Shown: positions 45,976 through 58,257, counted from the first letter of the stretch. The stretch: 64,000 nucleotides of DNA from Panicum virgatum (GCF_016808335.1 NC_053153.1:30201590-30265589); one strand, 5' to 3'. Made by a program: numbers and translations. Notes: generated by a model not told the origin, from the letters alone.

Positions 45976-46566
45976 TGCAATCACACCTAAGGAAGTGTAG
46001 TATTGTGCCTGACTAGCATAGCATGGTTGGGTCCAAAGTTCTTTTGAACTTTTACGCGACTTGTGGGTAAAATGTGCAACATTTGCATAGTGAAAACTGG
46101 TATATCAGCCATGCTCACGGTTAAGAGCGGCTCAGACCCTCACATGTCTACTTAATTGAAATCAATTCATTTGTTTAATTGTTCCAAGGTTTATTTACTA
46201 CTTCAGTTATCAAATGCTTTTCATAAATTTGGGATTGGATTCACCGTTGTAGTAATGTACAAGTCTGAGTGCTTTTCCAGTACATCCAAATTATTATGGC
46301 ATTCATTTTCAGCTGAGGTTGTTGAGTTAGGATAGTAATGTCTCTAGTTCAGTTTTGCTGCTAATAGCTACTTTACTACTTGTCTGCATTTAAAATGGAA
46401 CAACCTGACTGGCTTTCATGTATGCCCTAAATATTGTAGGATTCAGCTCTCTACTCTGTAGAAATAATTTCTCCCATCTGCTTTTAATTTTCGAGAACCA
46501 ACAAGTAAATTTATCTTCCACAAGTTAACCGTCACATCTGCCAATCCATTTTACTTCATCCTGCCA
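45972..46566 (+). repeat. Second copy of the sequence left of Y (part of LTR X)
   Basis: Matches 16,188-16,783 in the same orientation with few substitutions. Its right end, CATCCTGCCAT, is exactly where Y's LTR begins in the other copy, and here it runs on into ATTCTGAAAAC. It therefore shows the uninterrupted state of Y's insertion site. Confidence 0.85.
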
Positions 46567-46989
46567 TATTCTGAAAACAAATCCTATTTTGACAATTACT
46601 AGTCTGTGTTGATGATTGTGGTGGAATCATTTGCTTGCTTCGCATAACTGCCTATGGGTGTAATTAGTACCCATGATCCAAAGTATATATTTATTTGGTA
46701 GGGAGGCATGTCCATGGTGAGCAGTAAAGCTCCCTCTTGAGTAGCTTATTGCTCACATTACTTGAATGATTACTGTTCATATATGAATCTTAGTTTCATG
46801 TAGGTATACACTACATGATATAGTCCAAAGAGTAGTTATCTGGTCCCAACCTGGTCTCTCCTTAGCCTGAATGAACCTGATGTTTGCTTCTTTTCATATC
46901 TATTTGGCTTCTTGTTATCTTGGCAATTATGAACAACCTTGTGATGGTTAACTGAAATCATGTATCAACTGATATTTTGTTCTCTGATG
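46567..46989. other. Continuation past Y's empty site; no gene seen
   Basis: AT-rich, intron-like sequence ending in CTCTGATGCAG, which resembles a 3' splice site. It could be the rest of LTR X or an old host intron. Confidence 0.3.
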
Positions 46990-47210
46990 CAGCTCGAAAG
47001 GCAACTCCAAGGCTTCTACCCCAAGGCAGCTCCAAGACAATTATCACGACCGGATTCCGGCCATTTGCTGTGTGCCCAAGGCACACGGCGAAGGCTCCAA
47101 AACACACTGCATATTAGTTCGCCGTGCGCGGCCCATGACGAATCCTCGACAGTGACCAACCCTGACGGCAAAGCCGGCTTCACCGTGTGCCTTTTATCGG
47201 GTTAACGTCT
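46990..47210. mobile_element. CACTA-like fragment
   Basis: Motifs TTTGCTGTGTGCCCAAGGCA, CACACGGCGAAGG and CACCGTGTGCC are inverted copies of the [T]TTGCCGTGTGCC unit common in subterminal regions of grass CACTA (En/Spm) transposons. No intact CACTA end or transposase is present here. Confidence 0.45.
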
Positions 47211-47259
47211 CCATCTTCTTCTTGGTTATAACAAAATCCTTTTATTTCACAATGATTCG

Positions 47260-48140
47260 ATTTTCCGAGCAAGAATTGGTCACTAACTTGTCAAATTCCG
47301 CCATGAAACAGCTGAACTCTGCAAAGGACACATCTTCAACATAACACCATACAACAATATGATAGGCTTGCTGAATACAAGTCTTATTACTTTTCATTAC
47401 GTCTTGTGTTGTCACATCACCCCGATTCCTTTTTATCCTATCCCCCGATTCCTTTTTATCCTATCCCATATATGTTCACTTGGTTTTGACTCGTAGCCAT
47501 AAAATTTACTTACTTTTTCATCAAATGTCTTTGCTGGCCTCTCAGCTAATTTACTTACTTTTTCATCGAATGTCTTTGCTGGCCTCCCAACTGTGTTTGA
47601 AAGGAGTTTGGAGACTCTACGATCTTGTACCGGAATGCCAGTCTTGTCCATCTGATTGAAGGAAGGTTGTTAGCATACTTAAAAACCACATGCATATTTT
47701 GCAAAAAGAAAAAATTATGTACCTACATATGTTGCTTTTTATCAGTGTCCTTTCATTGGTATCTGGGATAAAATTAATTTCTTTTATCTCTTCACATATA
47801 GAGTCTTGATATCTATTTATTTTTTGCGAACTCCTTCGCCGACCAGCATTCAAAATAATGTAGTTTCTTTATGATGTCGGCATATGCCAAAGAAAGCTAC
47901 AGGTTGATAATGAAACAAAATTTACGAGAAAACCATTAACTGGTTAGGGAATAAAATTTATGACATACCGGCTTTTTCTCAATCTCAGGTGGGTAAATCA
48001 CTGGGTCCTTTGCATAGGCAATAATAGGATCCTCAATTTGGTCGTTGGCATCAAAATCCATTGGACCATTATAGATGATTTACCCGTGGCGCAAAAGCTG
48101 AATGTTACATCTTTGTCCAATAGCAGAGCTAGCGTCAATA
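47260..48140 (-). pseudogene. Unrecognised exon-like ORFs (host gene or capture)
   Basis: Several minus-strand blocks look coding: IIYNGPMDFDANDQIEDPII followed by a GTATGT donor (about 47,970), AGRRRSSQKINRYQDSICEE (about 47,850-47,735) followed by GTACAT, and DKTGIPVQDRRVSKLLSNTV (47,651 downward). The last block contains a 45-bp tandem duplication (47,505-47,549 and 47,550-47,594) that keeps the frame as a 15-residue repeat, and a 23-bp duplication (about 47,420-47,466). I do not recognise the family. It may be a decayed host gene or a gene fragment captured by the neighbouring CACTA element. Confidence 0.35.
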
Positions 48141-48699
48141 ACCTATAAGGAGCGTGGAGAGCATTGGGCAGCGGAGCAGCCGAGGGAGCGTTCGGCGGTA
48201 GCAGCGGCGGAGGCAGTGGTGGGGCGGGAGGGGCTCAAGCCCCCCTACCGCTGTAATCTCCATGAAGCCCCCCCTAAACCCCTCCTACAAATTTGAGAAG
48301 GAAGAAGGAGGGGGAGGGGCTAGAGGAGGAAGAAGGGGAAGCAGCCCCTCCTGCCGTGATTCCTGGCTCCGCCACTTGGGCGGTAGCACATACCTATTGG
48401 GAGCCACGAGCGGCAGGTGTGGTGGCCGCCATACCTTGCCAGACTGGTGGCTCGGCCACTGTTTTGGTCTCACATTCTCTGCTATCGTATACTGAGGTAT
48501 TTTCCTCTTTTGCTCTCAAAATAACTACTAATAAGGTAATACAATATTGGATAATATCCAAAATCAGCAATCACATAGTCAGCACACCACTTGTACAACA
48601 AAGAGCATGGAGGTAGTAAAAGATAGCTTGAATGTGTACATGCAAATGGCTAGTCTTGAATCCTGCTTCTCTTAATAACATTGGCTAACGCATGGAGCT
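48141..48699. other. Intergenic, no gene recognised
   Basis: GC-rich stretch with GGGAGGGGCTCAAGCCCCCC and GAGGAAGAAGGGG runs. The longer open frames are compositional. Confidence 0.3.
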
Positions 48700-48890
48700 T
48701 TGCCTTCCAAACTGAAGTTTTAGTTCCTTGGAGTTGTCTATTGGCATGCATTAGTCAAAAGCTCTGCCGAGGACCCATATTCACACTCTGTCCTCATCAA
48801 TCTCCTCACCTCCCCTGCCTCCTCCCAACGTCGTCCTGTTTCTGCATAAAGATTTGCTAACAGCACATAATTCCCCGAGTTCAATTCTAT
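48700..48890 (-). pseudogene. PPR-protein fragment (E-motif region)
   Basis: The minus strand reads ELNSGNYVLLANLYAETGRR and WEEAGEVRRLMRTE. This is the hallmark of the last repeats and E motif of plant pentatricopeptide-repeat proteins (Y-[VL]-L-L-[AS]-N-x-Y-A..G.W.[ED]A). Only about 30-60 codons remain, without the preceding repeats, and an extra Arg disrupts GRWEEA. It is a gene scrap near the 3' side of the IQM gene, with no sign of expression. Confidence 0.55.
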
Positions 48891-49196
48891 GGTTCAAGAC
48901 AGATAAGGTGACATCTGCTCAGTTGGATTTGTTCAGAGTGTGAAACATCCTATAAGGATCTCGCTGCCGCGGTTCCTCTCTATGTGTGCACTAGAAAAGT
49001 CCCAAGAGCAAGTTCATTGGATCATCTATTTAGTCATGATGAGGCAATGGTATCACCCATAATGTTAATCCTGATCCTCCTAAGCAATTGTGATTGTGAT
49101 GCGTTCCTTGTACTAATCTACATCAGCAACAATATGCACAAGAGTTGGCATCCTCCTCCCGGGGAACAAAGCAAGAAAACAAGCCGGCTCACAGCA
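48891..49196 (-). other. 3' flank of the IQM gene
   Basis: Region downstream of the IQM stop codon on the minus strand, expected to contain the 3' UTR. No clear single poly(A) signal could be chosen. Confidence 0.4.
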
Positions 49197-51868
49197 TCAG
49201 AACGCAGTCCAGGTAGCACTCCTCTGCCTGGGCTTGAGCGACATGCTCACGCCGTCGCCGTCGGCGGTGAGGCTGCCGCACTTGCCGGCCGGGATGCTGT
49301 TGGGCGTCAGCGCGCCCGGCCTCGGGGACGGGAACCTCGCCGGCCTCCCGCCACGGGGCGACAGGCTGACCTCCTCCAGCGCCCGGAACTGGAGCTCCGA
49401 CGGGTAGTCCCGGACGCAGCCGATGCGCGGCCCCGCGCCGGTGCTCCACTGGAAGGACAGCTGCTTCCCGAGCTGGTACGACCGCATGGCACGCTTGGAG
49501 TTGATGCGGCTCAGGATGAGCGCCTCCGGCACCTCCGCCAGGTCGTCCAGGCCGTGCTCCTCGTACAGGTCCTCCGCGAACAGGTTCCGCTTGCAGAAGT
49601 CGAGGCACTCGCCGAACGTGGCCGAGTCCGGGTCGATCTCCTTGCCGCCCGGCGACGGCAGCGGCCTCGAGCTGGGCTGCGGGGCCGGTGGCAGCGGGAC
49701 TCTGTTGTTGGAGCTGATCACCAGCCTCGGCGGCCGCTTCCCGTGCAGCCTGTTGTCCGAGGAGGCCTTCCTCATCGTGGATGGCTGGGCGGGTTCGTCG
49801 TTGCGGGTCTCGGCTTCCTGCTCGCCATGGCCTTGCACCGCCTCTTGCTCCTGGCTGTCTTCTTTCCGCTCGCAGAGCTCGGTCAAGTCCAGCTGCGAGT
49901 GGTGGTTGCCCTTGAGGCTGAAGTCGCCGTCTTCTTCACCTTCTTCTGATGGGCTCAACTGCAGGAAAACCGAAAAAACAGTTTCAGGTTATGCAGAATT
50001 TCATTTGCAGGAAAACCTTCTGCTGACCTTCACATCGCTCAGATCCACGCTCCTGTCCTTCAAGAAGTTCATGAACTCCTGGAAGTTCCGCTCCGTCGGC
50101 CGATAATGCCCGCTGTGAGGCCACACAGCCTGCAATGGGCAGATTTCAGAGTTAAGCGAGACAGGCAAATTTAGTGTTGCAGTTATGAATCCCTCCTACT
50201 AATTGCCCTGGTTGGTACCTTCAGAACTCCATTCTCTGCAACCAGTCTCCCGGCAGCAGAAGTGGCTCCCCCTGCAAGGAAGCTTGAGTGCTGGAATACG
50301 CCCTTCCGCTTCTGCAAAGATGTAAAAAAAATCGGCCTTGCATGCGTCAGTTTCTGAAACGCTGTCAGTGTGAAGAAAATTCTATTAGAACTCTTCTTGG
50401 AGAATTGTTACTACTCACCTGGCCGATATAAAGTGTCTTGCATGTACTCAGCACAAAGATCCACTTTGTCCCCGTGGCGCTTCCAGTTGTATCGACGATC
50501 TGACGGCTCAGCTTGTACATCAGCCTCTTATCCTCGACTATCACTTCGTACGATTCCCTCTCTTTCTGCACAATGCCGTGACAACAGATCCTGTTAATAG
50601 GATGTAACATCTGCAACCGAGAAGATTATTCTGCCTGCATGTTTTTTCTCTTTGAATCAAAAGAGGAACAGTGAAACTTACAGGGCCAAGGTACTTGATA
50701 CATTGCTTGTGCAACTTCGATCTTGGGCAATGGTCCTCTAAGCTGACATCTTTCCCTTCACCTACATCCAACCTGTCATAGGAATTACAGAACCGTGAGT
50801 ACTCAATAACTGTGTTGTTCTTTAGGTTCGGAGACATGACTACTGCACTTTTGCTGTGTCTGTACCAGTAGAAGAATGGTTGCTTGCTCTGGCAGTGGAG
50901 CCAACATTGGTAGTAGAAGTGCAGGTTGTGGCCATACCGATGCCGAGGGTCAATCTGACAATAAGAAATTAGTTGAAATCCAGTTTTGGTTGCAGAATGG
51001 CATCATCTGAATAGCATTGGGACATTTTATTCTTTGTGCATACCGCTTCAAGCCAATGTTGCAAGGCAAGTTTCTGGGCCTTTTCATCCTTGGAGAGACC
51101 TTTGCCAACCTAAACGTGATAGCAACACTACACCTGTGTCAGAAATGTAGTATATTCCTATTCCAAGAAAACTGCTGATACAAAAAAAAAAATGGTATGA
51201 TGATATCTGAATGAAAGAATACAAGTGGTACCTTGGCAGCCCTCATTCTTGCCCGGCACCATTTTGAAACAGCAGTCTCAGGCTTCTCTATGTCAAAGAA
51301 TGACACCGAATTTCGCTTGAGCAGTGCAAAGTCAAGCAATTTCCACCTGCATTTGCCGATCATAAAATTCAGAAACCACCACTTCAATGACAAGAGCAGT
51401 CAGTCCTTACCATCGTTGCTCCACAAGAACGGCACAATCCGCAAGCTGGCGCCTTGTCCTGAAGCTCTTGTACACCTTCTGCAGTCTGAGGGCCGCGGCC
51501 TGGTGCCTCGGGCTGTCACTTTCGTCGACTGGATGATCCGGTGGACGGTCTCGGGCCGGCCCGAATCTTGATGAACCAGCGGTGCCAGCACCAGGACTGG
51601 TGTTGCAACAGTCTCTGTCAGGTTTGGGACTCCTGACGGACGAGAGAGTCTGCATCTGAACGTGGTCGGCCTCTCTCCTCTTGAAGCTCAGGGAGCCTTC
51701 CAACATCAGGTTCCCATGGCCGTAGCTGGGGGACAATGCCGAAGGCGAATCAGCTGCGTCCTCCATCTCCATGTCGTCGAAGCTCAGGGACCGGATGAAC
51801 AGCCGGCCCATGTTGTCGTCCACGGCTGGCAGGTAGTCATCCGGTGGGTAAGAGATTGACAGCCCCAT
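49197..51868 (-). CDS. IQM: IQM-family IQ-motif calmodulin-binding protein
   Basis: Nine coding exons, all GT-AG: 51868-51411, 51346-51232, 51109-51044, 50954-50866, 50772-50682, 50565-50419, 50311-50219, 50129-50028 and 49958-49197 (stop included). The sum is 1,923 nt, 640 residues, phase consistent at every junction. The ATG at 51,868 ([14 protein letters not shown]) is the first in-frame one. The IQ motif lies at residues 124-143 ([17 protein letters not shown]), followed by [36 protein letters not shown] and [20 protein letters not shown], all IQM signatures. Plant IQM proteins bind calmodulin through this motif; Arabidopsis members affect stomata and stress responses. Which IQM this is cannot be told. 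All exons look intact. Confidence 0.9.
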
Positions 51869-51891
51869 TTCCCCTGATGGCAAGATGTGGT

Positions 51892-52393
51892 TGTTGGAAA
51901 TAAATATTTCAGTTAAGATATTGTGATCTTTACTATTAAGGAAGTGTTTAAACCATCTAAACGCGATTAAGGAAACCTAATGATATAACCCTAATGGGCT
52001 GTGATCAGCAGGCCCATTAGGCCCGTTTCCAGAGGCTGGCCCCCAGCCCCACAGTGCCTATAAATATAAGGTCGTGGTTAGCACCTTAATTAACCCATTC
52101 ACGTCATTCTAAAACCCTAGCCACCGCTAGTCTGATCGCTAAAGGCACTGGAGGGGTTTGGAAGGCCAAGCACTCCCGTTGGCGCCCGGAGGACGCCGAT
52201 TCGCCGCTGCGTCTTCTACACCGACAAGAACGCCTACTTCCTCTACGGATCAGGCGTAAATGACTGCTGCAACTGCTAACGCTGGTATAATGTTTACCAA
52301 TTTATTCCGCATTAGATTGATTTGTCATGAACTAGGTTATGTTAAGATCTTGGGTTATTAGCCTCTAATGTTTAAGCCTGGCTAATTCTAACA
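51892..52393 (+). repeat. 5' LTR of the copia element
   Basis: TGTTGGAAATAAATATTTC to TTCTAACA, 502 bp. A TATA box, CTATAAATATAAGG, lies at about 52,060. Confidence 0.95.
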
Positions 52394-52409
52394 ATCGGTA
52401 TCAAGAGCC
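52394..52409 (+). promoter_or_regulatory. Primer-binding site of the copia element
   Basis: ATCGGTATCAAGAGCC directly follows the 5' LTR. It resembles the initiator-Met primer site TGGTATCAGAGC with an inserted base. Confidence 0.6.
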
Positions 52410-54086
52410 ATCTTAACCTAGTCATGCACGATCAATTTTGAGCTATGTTTATGCCTCTGTTTTCGTCGGTTTAAGATGCAATTAGATCCTGTATAATGGC
52501 TTTTATGTGTTAATCATGCTTGATTAGATCTAAATCATGATTAATTAAGTTTCTGATCACGAGATTAGATCTAATCTATTTCGGTTTATGTCAAGTTTAA
52601 GATTAATCTTAATCTGTTCCCCAAATTAGATCTCTGTTCATGTTAACTTCCGCAAAATTAGTTGTTAGATCCATGAGTTTAGATGCATCACAGAGCATTA
52701 AGAAGGAGGGGAAAAGCAATTTTTCAGATTGCATCACGAAATTCCCAAATTTATGATGAACTCTAACCCTAATGGATGAATCCTTACCTGGAGGTGTGTC
52801 TGAGCCATAAGATCTCGGCGAAGGACACCCCAACGGAGCCCCTCGACGGGAAGCCACGCGACTCGGTCGCACGGCAACCCGGCGAGAGGATCCGGAAGGG
52901 ATTAAGGCGCTGCGGCGCACGCCGCTCACCGCGCACGGCGCGGGACCCGCGCTTGAGCAGCGCGAGACTCGTGGCATCAGAAGGCGGAGGGCTAAGGCGC
53001 CGACGCTCGCGCGGCCCCGGCGGCGTTTTAGGCGGCCAGCATGCCGGCCGGGCTCTCCACACGCCGGCCCCACAAGGGCGTGTGGCACGCCATCAGCGGG
53101 CGGCCGGGGGGCGGCCAGCAGCCGCAGCTCCCTCGGAGCAGCGCATCAGGTGGCGCTGCCTACGGGCCCCCCGCGCGCATGAGGCCGCAGCGGTCGGGAG
53201 CCAGAGCGCTGCTGCTGGCCAGGGCCCCGCGCGCTCGGGTGCATGCGCCGGCTCCCACGCAGGCGCGCGCGTCGAGCCAGGCGGCGCTCCTGCGGGCCCG
53301 CGCGTCTGAGACTGCGGCGGCTGGGCCAGAGCGCTGCTGCCGGCCAAGGCCCCGCGCGGTTGACGCTGGCGCGCGCGGCGCTGGACTGGAGACGAGCGGC
53401 GGCTGCTGTCTGAGGAGAAAGTGGAGACTGGAGTGAGGAAACTAGGGTTCACACCGCACCTCCACTGTTTTATACTGCACCACATCAGTTCGTGGCCATT
53501 GGATCTTGATGAACGGTCCAGATTTCTCCGCATTAGGATTTCGTGGGATGGACCAAATGGGCCAAATGCGCAGATTGGGCCGCGCGCGCAGAGGAGAATT
53601 TTGGGCTTTTTACGTGTTTTAGCCCAGTTTTGATGTTAAAGCCTTATTCTTTTACTGTTTCTTATGATTTAAGCTCAATTTTAATTGCTGTTATGTTTAA
53701 AGGCTTTAATTATTTCTGTTGCACTTATTAATTACCAGCATTATGTTATTTAATTTCCATGAGTTATGTAAATGTTTTTTTAATCATGTTTTAATTGCAT
53801 TTATTCACTGAAAATTATGTTCATCCACCATAAGCAATTAAGATGCACTCTATTTAAATGGAACCATCGGGAAGTTTATTTAGAGCAATTGTAATTAATT
53901 CTGACCATCGTTGATTTAATTACGAGTTTTAATGATAAATTTCGTTTGTTTTCTCCATCGGTGATGCAAATTGAAATTTATGTATGATTTTAATCAAACC
54001 ATCGTAGGGTTAATATCATACTTCTTATGCGCATCTTAATTGTGAGTTTAATTAAGTTATTATTCTCATGATTTTCAGTGAACACT
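52410..54086 (+). other. Copia leader and gag upstream region
   Basis: No long reading frame. The GC-rich block 52,800-53,420 gives compositional open frames only. The rest is AT-rich, and an ATG at 54,087 (ATGACGGGCTACCTG) precedes the main ORF in another frame. Confidence 0.5.
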
Positions 54087-54108
54087 ATGACGGGCTACCT
54101 GAAGTCCA

Positions 54109-57100
54109 TTGAGCACCAACTATCCAAGCTGGTATAAAGATGTTCAGGTGGCCATTGCTGTGTGCGAGTATGATCTCGCCTTACGTCAAGATAAGCCAGC
54201 AGAGCCCACTGATCCCAATGGTGATCGTACTGCCATTGAGAAGTGGGAGAGATCAGACAGGATGGCTAACATGATCATTAAGAACACGATCACTCCGGCC
54301 ATCTGTGGTGCTATTCCTGATAAGGACAAGGATGGTAATGATCTGAGCGCCAAGGCATATCTTGCCAAGGTGGAGGAGAACTTTAAGAGTTCTTCCAAGA
54401 CTTATGCTAGCACCCTGATCATGAAGATGCTGACTTCACAGTATGATGGGCAAAGTGGAATCAGGGAGCACATTATGAGCATGTGTGACATGGCAAATAA
54501 GCTGAAGACACTGGATATGGCTATCTCTGATGGTTTTCTGGTGCACTTCATCATGACTTCTCTGCCAGCACAGTACAGTCCCTTCAAAATAAGCTACAAC
54601 ACTCAGAAGGCGACTTGGAGCATGGCTGAGCTCATTAGCTACTGTGTTGAGGAAGAAGAAAGGCAGAAAGCTGAGAGGATGAAGGATGCTATCAACATGG
54701 TCAGCGAGCGCTTTGGGCGTGTTAGCATGAGCAACACTCCTAAGCATCAGGCTGAGTCTGGCAGCAGCAGGCAGCATAAGAGAAAGTTTAAGGGCCATAA
54801 GAGCAAGGCCGTGTCACATAAGAAGACCTCTAATGAGAGGCTGTGCAAGTTCTGCAAGTCACCTAAACATGAGCAGAAGGATTGCCATGGATTTAAGGAG
54901 TGGCTTAAGAACAAAGGTACAATTACTGATTATGTATCTTTTATTGATGAATCATTCTTAGTGAATTTTTCTCCCAATACTTGGTGGATTGACTCAGGTG
55001 CCACTGTGCACATTTCCAATTCACTGCAGGTATTCAGTTCGATCCGAACTATAAGAGAGGGGGAGCGAAGTCTAAGAGTGGCTGATGGCAATGAAGTGAA
55101 GGTTGAAGGCATTGGGAGCTTCAATTTGGAGTTACCAGGCGGCTTCAACCTTAGTTTGCATGATGTTCTTTATGTTCCCAATTTGAAGAGAAATCTTATT
55201 TCTGTTTCGCGTTTAGATAAGTCGGGACATATTTGTGAGTTTGGCAACTCTGTGTGCAACATTAAATTTCATAATTTAAGTGTGGGCCTTGGTCATTTGC
55301 AAGGCGATCTTTATTTGCTCTCTCTTGATAAAGTTTATTCTGCAATGAATGTGGATGATGTATCGCATAAGCGTAAGCGTACTGATGAGACTTCTTCGAA
55401 TTTGTGGCATTGTCGTTTGGGCCACATTTCGAGGGGGAGAATTGAGCGTCTCATAAGAGAAGAGATACTCCATTCATTAGATCTCTCAGACTTCGATCAA
55501 CAATGTGTTGATTATATTAAGGGGAAATTCGCTAAGACAATTAAGAAAGGAGCTACTCGGAGTACGGGCCTATTAGAAATAATTCATACTGATATTTGTG
55601 GCCCGTTCCCAGTAAAGTCTGTTGATGGTTTTGACTCGTTCATTACTTTCACAGATGACTTCTCTCGTTATGGTTATATTTACCCCATTCGTGATCGATC
55701 CGAGTCATTAGATAAATTCAAAATATTCAAGGCTGAAGTGGAAAATCAGCATAATGTCACTATTAAATTAGTGAGATCGGATCGAGGTGGTGAATATTAT
55801 GGGAGACATGCTCCATTCGGCCAAGTACCTGGACCATTCGCTAAGTATCTTGAAGAGAATGGTACAAAGGCCCAGTACAGTATGCCGGGCGAACCACAGC
55901 AAAACGGAGTTGCTGAGCGTCGTAATCGTACACTAATGGACATGGTACGTAGCATGCTTAGTTATTCTACTTTGTCTGTGGAGTTGTGGATGGAAGTATT
56001 AAAAACAGCTGCGCACATACTTAATCGTGTTCCTTCCAAATCCGTGCCAAAAACACCTTATGAGTTGTGGTTTGGGAAGAAACCATCGCTTAATTATTTG
56101 CGTGTGTGGGGCTGTCCAGCCGAAGCTAAGTTATTTAATCCACAGCAAAAGAAATTAGATGATAAGACGGTGAGCTGCTATTTCATCGGATACCCTGATA
56201 AGTCTAAGGGATACCGATTCTACTGTCCTGATCGTTTCACTAAGTTCGTTGAGACCAGGCAGGCTGTATTCCTAGAGGATGCAGGAATCAGTGGGAGCTT
56301 TCCGAGGAGGGAAATAAATCTTGAAGAAATACGGGCTGAGCTTCCCATCTCGGTGATTCAAGAAACAGTAACACCTCAGTTAGTGCCGCTGTTCGTTCCT
56401 TCCGTTCATAGGACACCATCTGTTCAGATTACGCCTCCTGTTCAGAGTACTAGCTCTGCTCCGCCTGTTGAAGTAGCTCCTGAGCCTGCGAGCGAACAAC
56501 AAGCTGAGCAAATAGCGCCTAATGCTGAAGTTGAGAACCCTATCGAGGTGCCTCAGACTGCACCTCAACCAGCACCTCAGCCTGTTGAACCATTAAGAAG
56601 ATCACAGCGGGCTAGGAAACAGACAGTTTTCCCTGATTGTGAAACATACTTAAGTGAAGACATGTATGATATTGGGAAAGCTGATGATCCTAACTCATTT
56701 AGAGAGGCAGTATCATGTGAGAACTCTGCCAAATGGGTTGAGGCCATGGAAGAAGAGCTTAAGTCCATGAGTTCCAATGATGTTTGGGATCTGGTAGATA
56801 TTCCTAATGGAGTCAAACCAGTAGGCTGTAAATGGGTCTACAAGACTAAACGTGATTCTAAAGGGAATGTCGAACGATTCAAAGCAAGGCTTGTAGCCAA
56901 AGGATTTACACAAAAGGAAGGGATTGATTATAATGAAACCTTCTCCCCTGTGTCTAAGAAAGATTCATTTAGAATCGTTATGGCGCTAGTGGCTCATTAT
57001 GACTTAGAGCTACATCAGATGGATGTCAAAACTGCGTTCCTTAATGGTGACTTGGATGAGACCATCTTCATGGCACAACCGGAAGGTTTTGTTGTGAAGA

Positions 57101-58257
57101 GCAAGGAACATTTGGGATGCAGACTTAAGAAATCCATTTACGGGCTTAAGCAAGCGTCAAGACAGTGGAACCTTAAATTCGATCAAGTGATTAAGAAATT
57201 CGGATTTAAGGAGAATGACGTGGATAATTGTATCTACACTAAGATAAAGGGTGGTAAATTTATAATTCTAGTGCTTTATGTGGATGATATCCTATTAGCG
57301 AGCAGTGATAAGCGTATGCTGCATGAGACAAAGGGATTTCTTTCATCCAATTTTGATATGAAAGATCTTGGTGAAGCCTCTTATGTTCTGGGCATTGAGA
57401 TACACCGAGATAGGACCAAAGGAGTACTAGGATTGTCTCAAAAGGCATATATTGAGAAAATGCTTAAGAGATTTAATATGGATAAGAGTAAGGCCACACC
57501 TGTTCCATTAGCGAAGGGCGATAAGTTTAGTGAAGCCCAATGTCCTAAGAACCAATTGGAATCAGATGAGATGAAGGACATACCTTATGCTTCAGCTGTC
57601 GGAAGCCTGATGTATGCACAAGTCTGTACGCGTCCTGACTTGGCATTTGCTACCGGAATGTTTGGAAGATATCAGAAAAATCCCGGAAAGGTCCACTGGG
57701 TTGGTGTCAAGAAGGCATTACGTTACTGCCAAGGCACTAAAGACTTCATGCTCACATACAGAAGATCAGATAACCTTGAAGTTGTGGGTTATACTGATGC
57801 TGACTTTACTGGATGTGTGGATAGTAGGAAATCTACATCAGGATATATCTACATGTTAGCTGGTGGAGCTATATCATGGAAAAGCTCTAAGCAAAGTTTA
57901 GTTGCAGCGTCGACGATGCAAGCTGAGTTTGTGGCATGCTATGAAGCAACTGGACAGGCTGTTTGGCTTAAGAATTTTATTCCGGGCCTTAAGGTAATTG
58001 ACAGCATTACGGAACCTATAATGTTATACTGCGATAATCAGTCTGTAGTATTCTTTTCGAGTAACAACAAGTCAAGTGGTGCTTCCAAACACATTGACCT
58101 TAAGTATCGTGTTGTGAAAGAAAGATGCCAGGATCGAACCATTAAGATTGAGCACATAAGAACTAATTCTATGTTAGCGGATCCGCTCACTAAAGGCTTA
58201 CCACCGAACGTGTTTAAGCAGCACGTTACTAATATGGGTTTGGTGGATAGTCTTTAG
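54109..58257 (+). CDS. Copia Gag-Pol polyprotein
   Basis: Uninterrupted frame. Gag comes first, with a zinc knuckle [14 protein letters not shown] (about residue 250), then the protease [12 protein letters not shown] (DSG, residue 293). The integrase has H-H-C then Y where the last zinc Cys is expected ([10 protein letters not shown], residues 465-473), and a DDE core: [26 protein letters not shown]. The reverse transcriptase has [12 protein letters not shown] (about residue 1055), and the RNase [12 protein letters not shown] and YCDNQSVVF. The frame begins without an ATG: the likely start ATG at 54,087 is out of frame by one base. It would replicate the element in cytoplasmic particles. Confidence 0.9.
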   Translation: MSTNYPSWYKDVQVAIAVCEYDLALRQDKPAEPTDPNGDRTAIEKWERSDRMANMIIKNTITPAICGAIPDKDKDGNDLSAKAYLAKVEENFKSSSKTYASTLIMKMLTSQYDGQSGIREHIMSMCDMANKLKTLDMAISDGFLVHFIMTSLPAQYSPFKISYNTQKATWSMAELISYCVEEEERQKAERMKDAINMVSERFGRVSMSNTPKHQAESGSSRQHKRKFKGHKSKAVSHKKTSNERLCKFCKSPKHEQKDCHGFKEWLKNKGTITDYVSFIDESFLVNFSPNTWWIDSGATVHISNSLQVFSSIRTIREGERSLRVADGNEVKVEGIGSFNLELPGGFNLSLHDVLYVPNLKRNLISVSRLDKSGHICEFGNSVCNIKFHNLSVGLGHLQGDLYLLSLDKVYSAMNVDDVSHKRKRTDETSSNLWHCRLGHISRGRIERLIREEILHSLDLSDFDQQCVDYIKGKFAKTIKKGATRSTGLLEIIHTDICGPFPVKSVDGFDSFITFTDDFSRYGYIYPIRDRSESLDKFKIFKAEVENQHNVTIKLVRSDRGGEYYGRHAPFGQVPGPFAKYLEENGTKAQYSMPGEPQQNGVAERRNRTLMDMVRSMLSYSTLSVELWMEVLKTAAHILNRVPSKSVPKTPYELWFGKKPSLNYLRVWGCPAEAKLFNPQQKKLDDKTVSCYFIGYPDKSKGYRFYCPDRFTKFVETRQAVFLEDAGISGSFPRREINLEEIRAELPISVIQETVTPQLVPLFVPSVHRTPSVQITPPVQSTSSAPPVEVAPEPASEQQAEQIAPNAEVENPIEVPQTAPQPAPQPVEPLRRSQRARKQTVFPDCETYLSEDMYDIGKADDPNSFREAVSCENSAKWVEAMEEELKSMSSNDVWDLVDIPNGVKPVGCKWVYKTKRDSKGNVERFKARLVAKGFTQKEGIDYNETFSPVSKKDSFRIVMALVAHYDLELHQMDVKTAFLNGDLDETIFMAQPEGFVVKSKEHLGCRLKKSIYGLKQASRQWNLKFDQVIKKFGFKENDVDNCIYTKIKGGKFIILVLYVDDILLASSDKRMLHETKGFLSSNFDMKDLGEASYVLGIEIHRDRTKGVLGLSQKAYIEKMLKRFNMDKSKATPVPLAKGDKFSEAQCPKNQLESDEMKDIPYASAVGSLMYAQVCTRPDLAFATGMFGRYQKNPGKVHWVGVKKALRYCQGTKDFMLTYRRSDNLEVVGYTDADFTGCVDSRKSTSGYIYMLAGGAISWKSSKQSLVAASTMQAEFVACYEATGQAVWLKNFIPGLKVIDSITEPIMLYCDNQSVVFFSSNNKSSGASKHIDLKYRVVKERCQDRTIKIEHIRTNSMLADPLTKGLPPNVFKQHVTNMGLVDSL

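Noticed and set aside
46960..47205. Plus-strand frame MYQLIFCSLMQLERQLQGFY as a gene
   Set aside because: It overlaps CACTA-like subterminal repeats, and the ATG precedes a likely intron end; no homology recognised.
52776..53533. Open frames of 130-177 codons in the copia leader
   Set aside because: GC-rich repeats give frames on both strands without motifs; they lie between the primer-binding site and gag.
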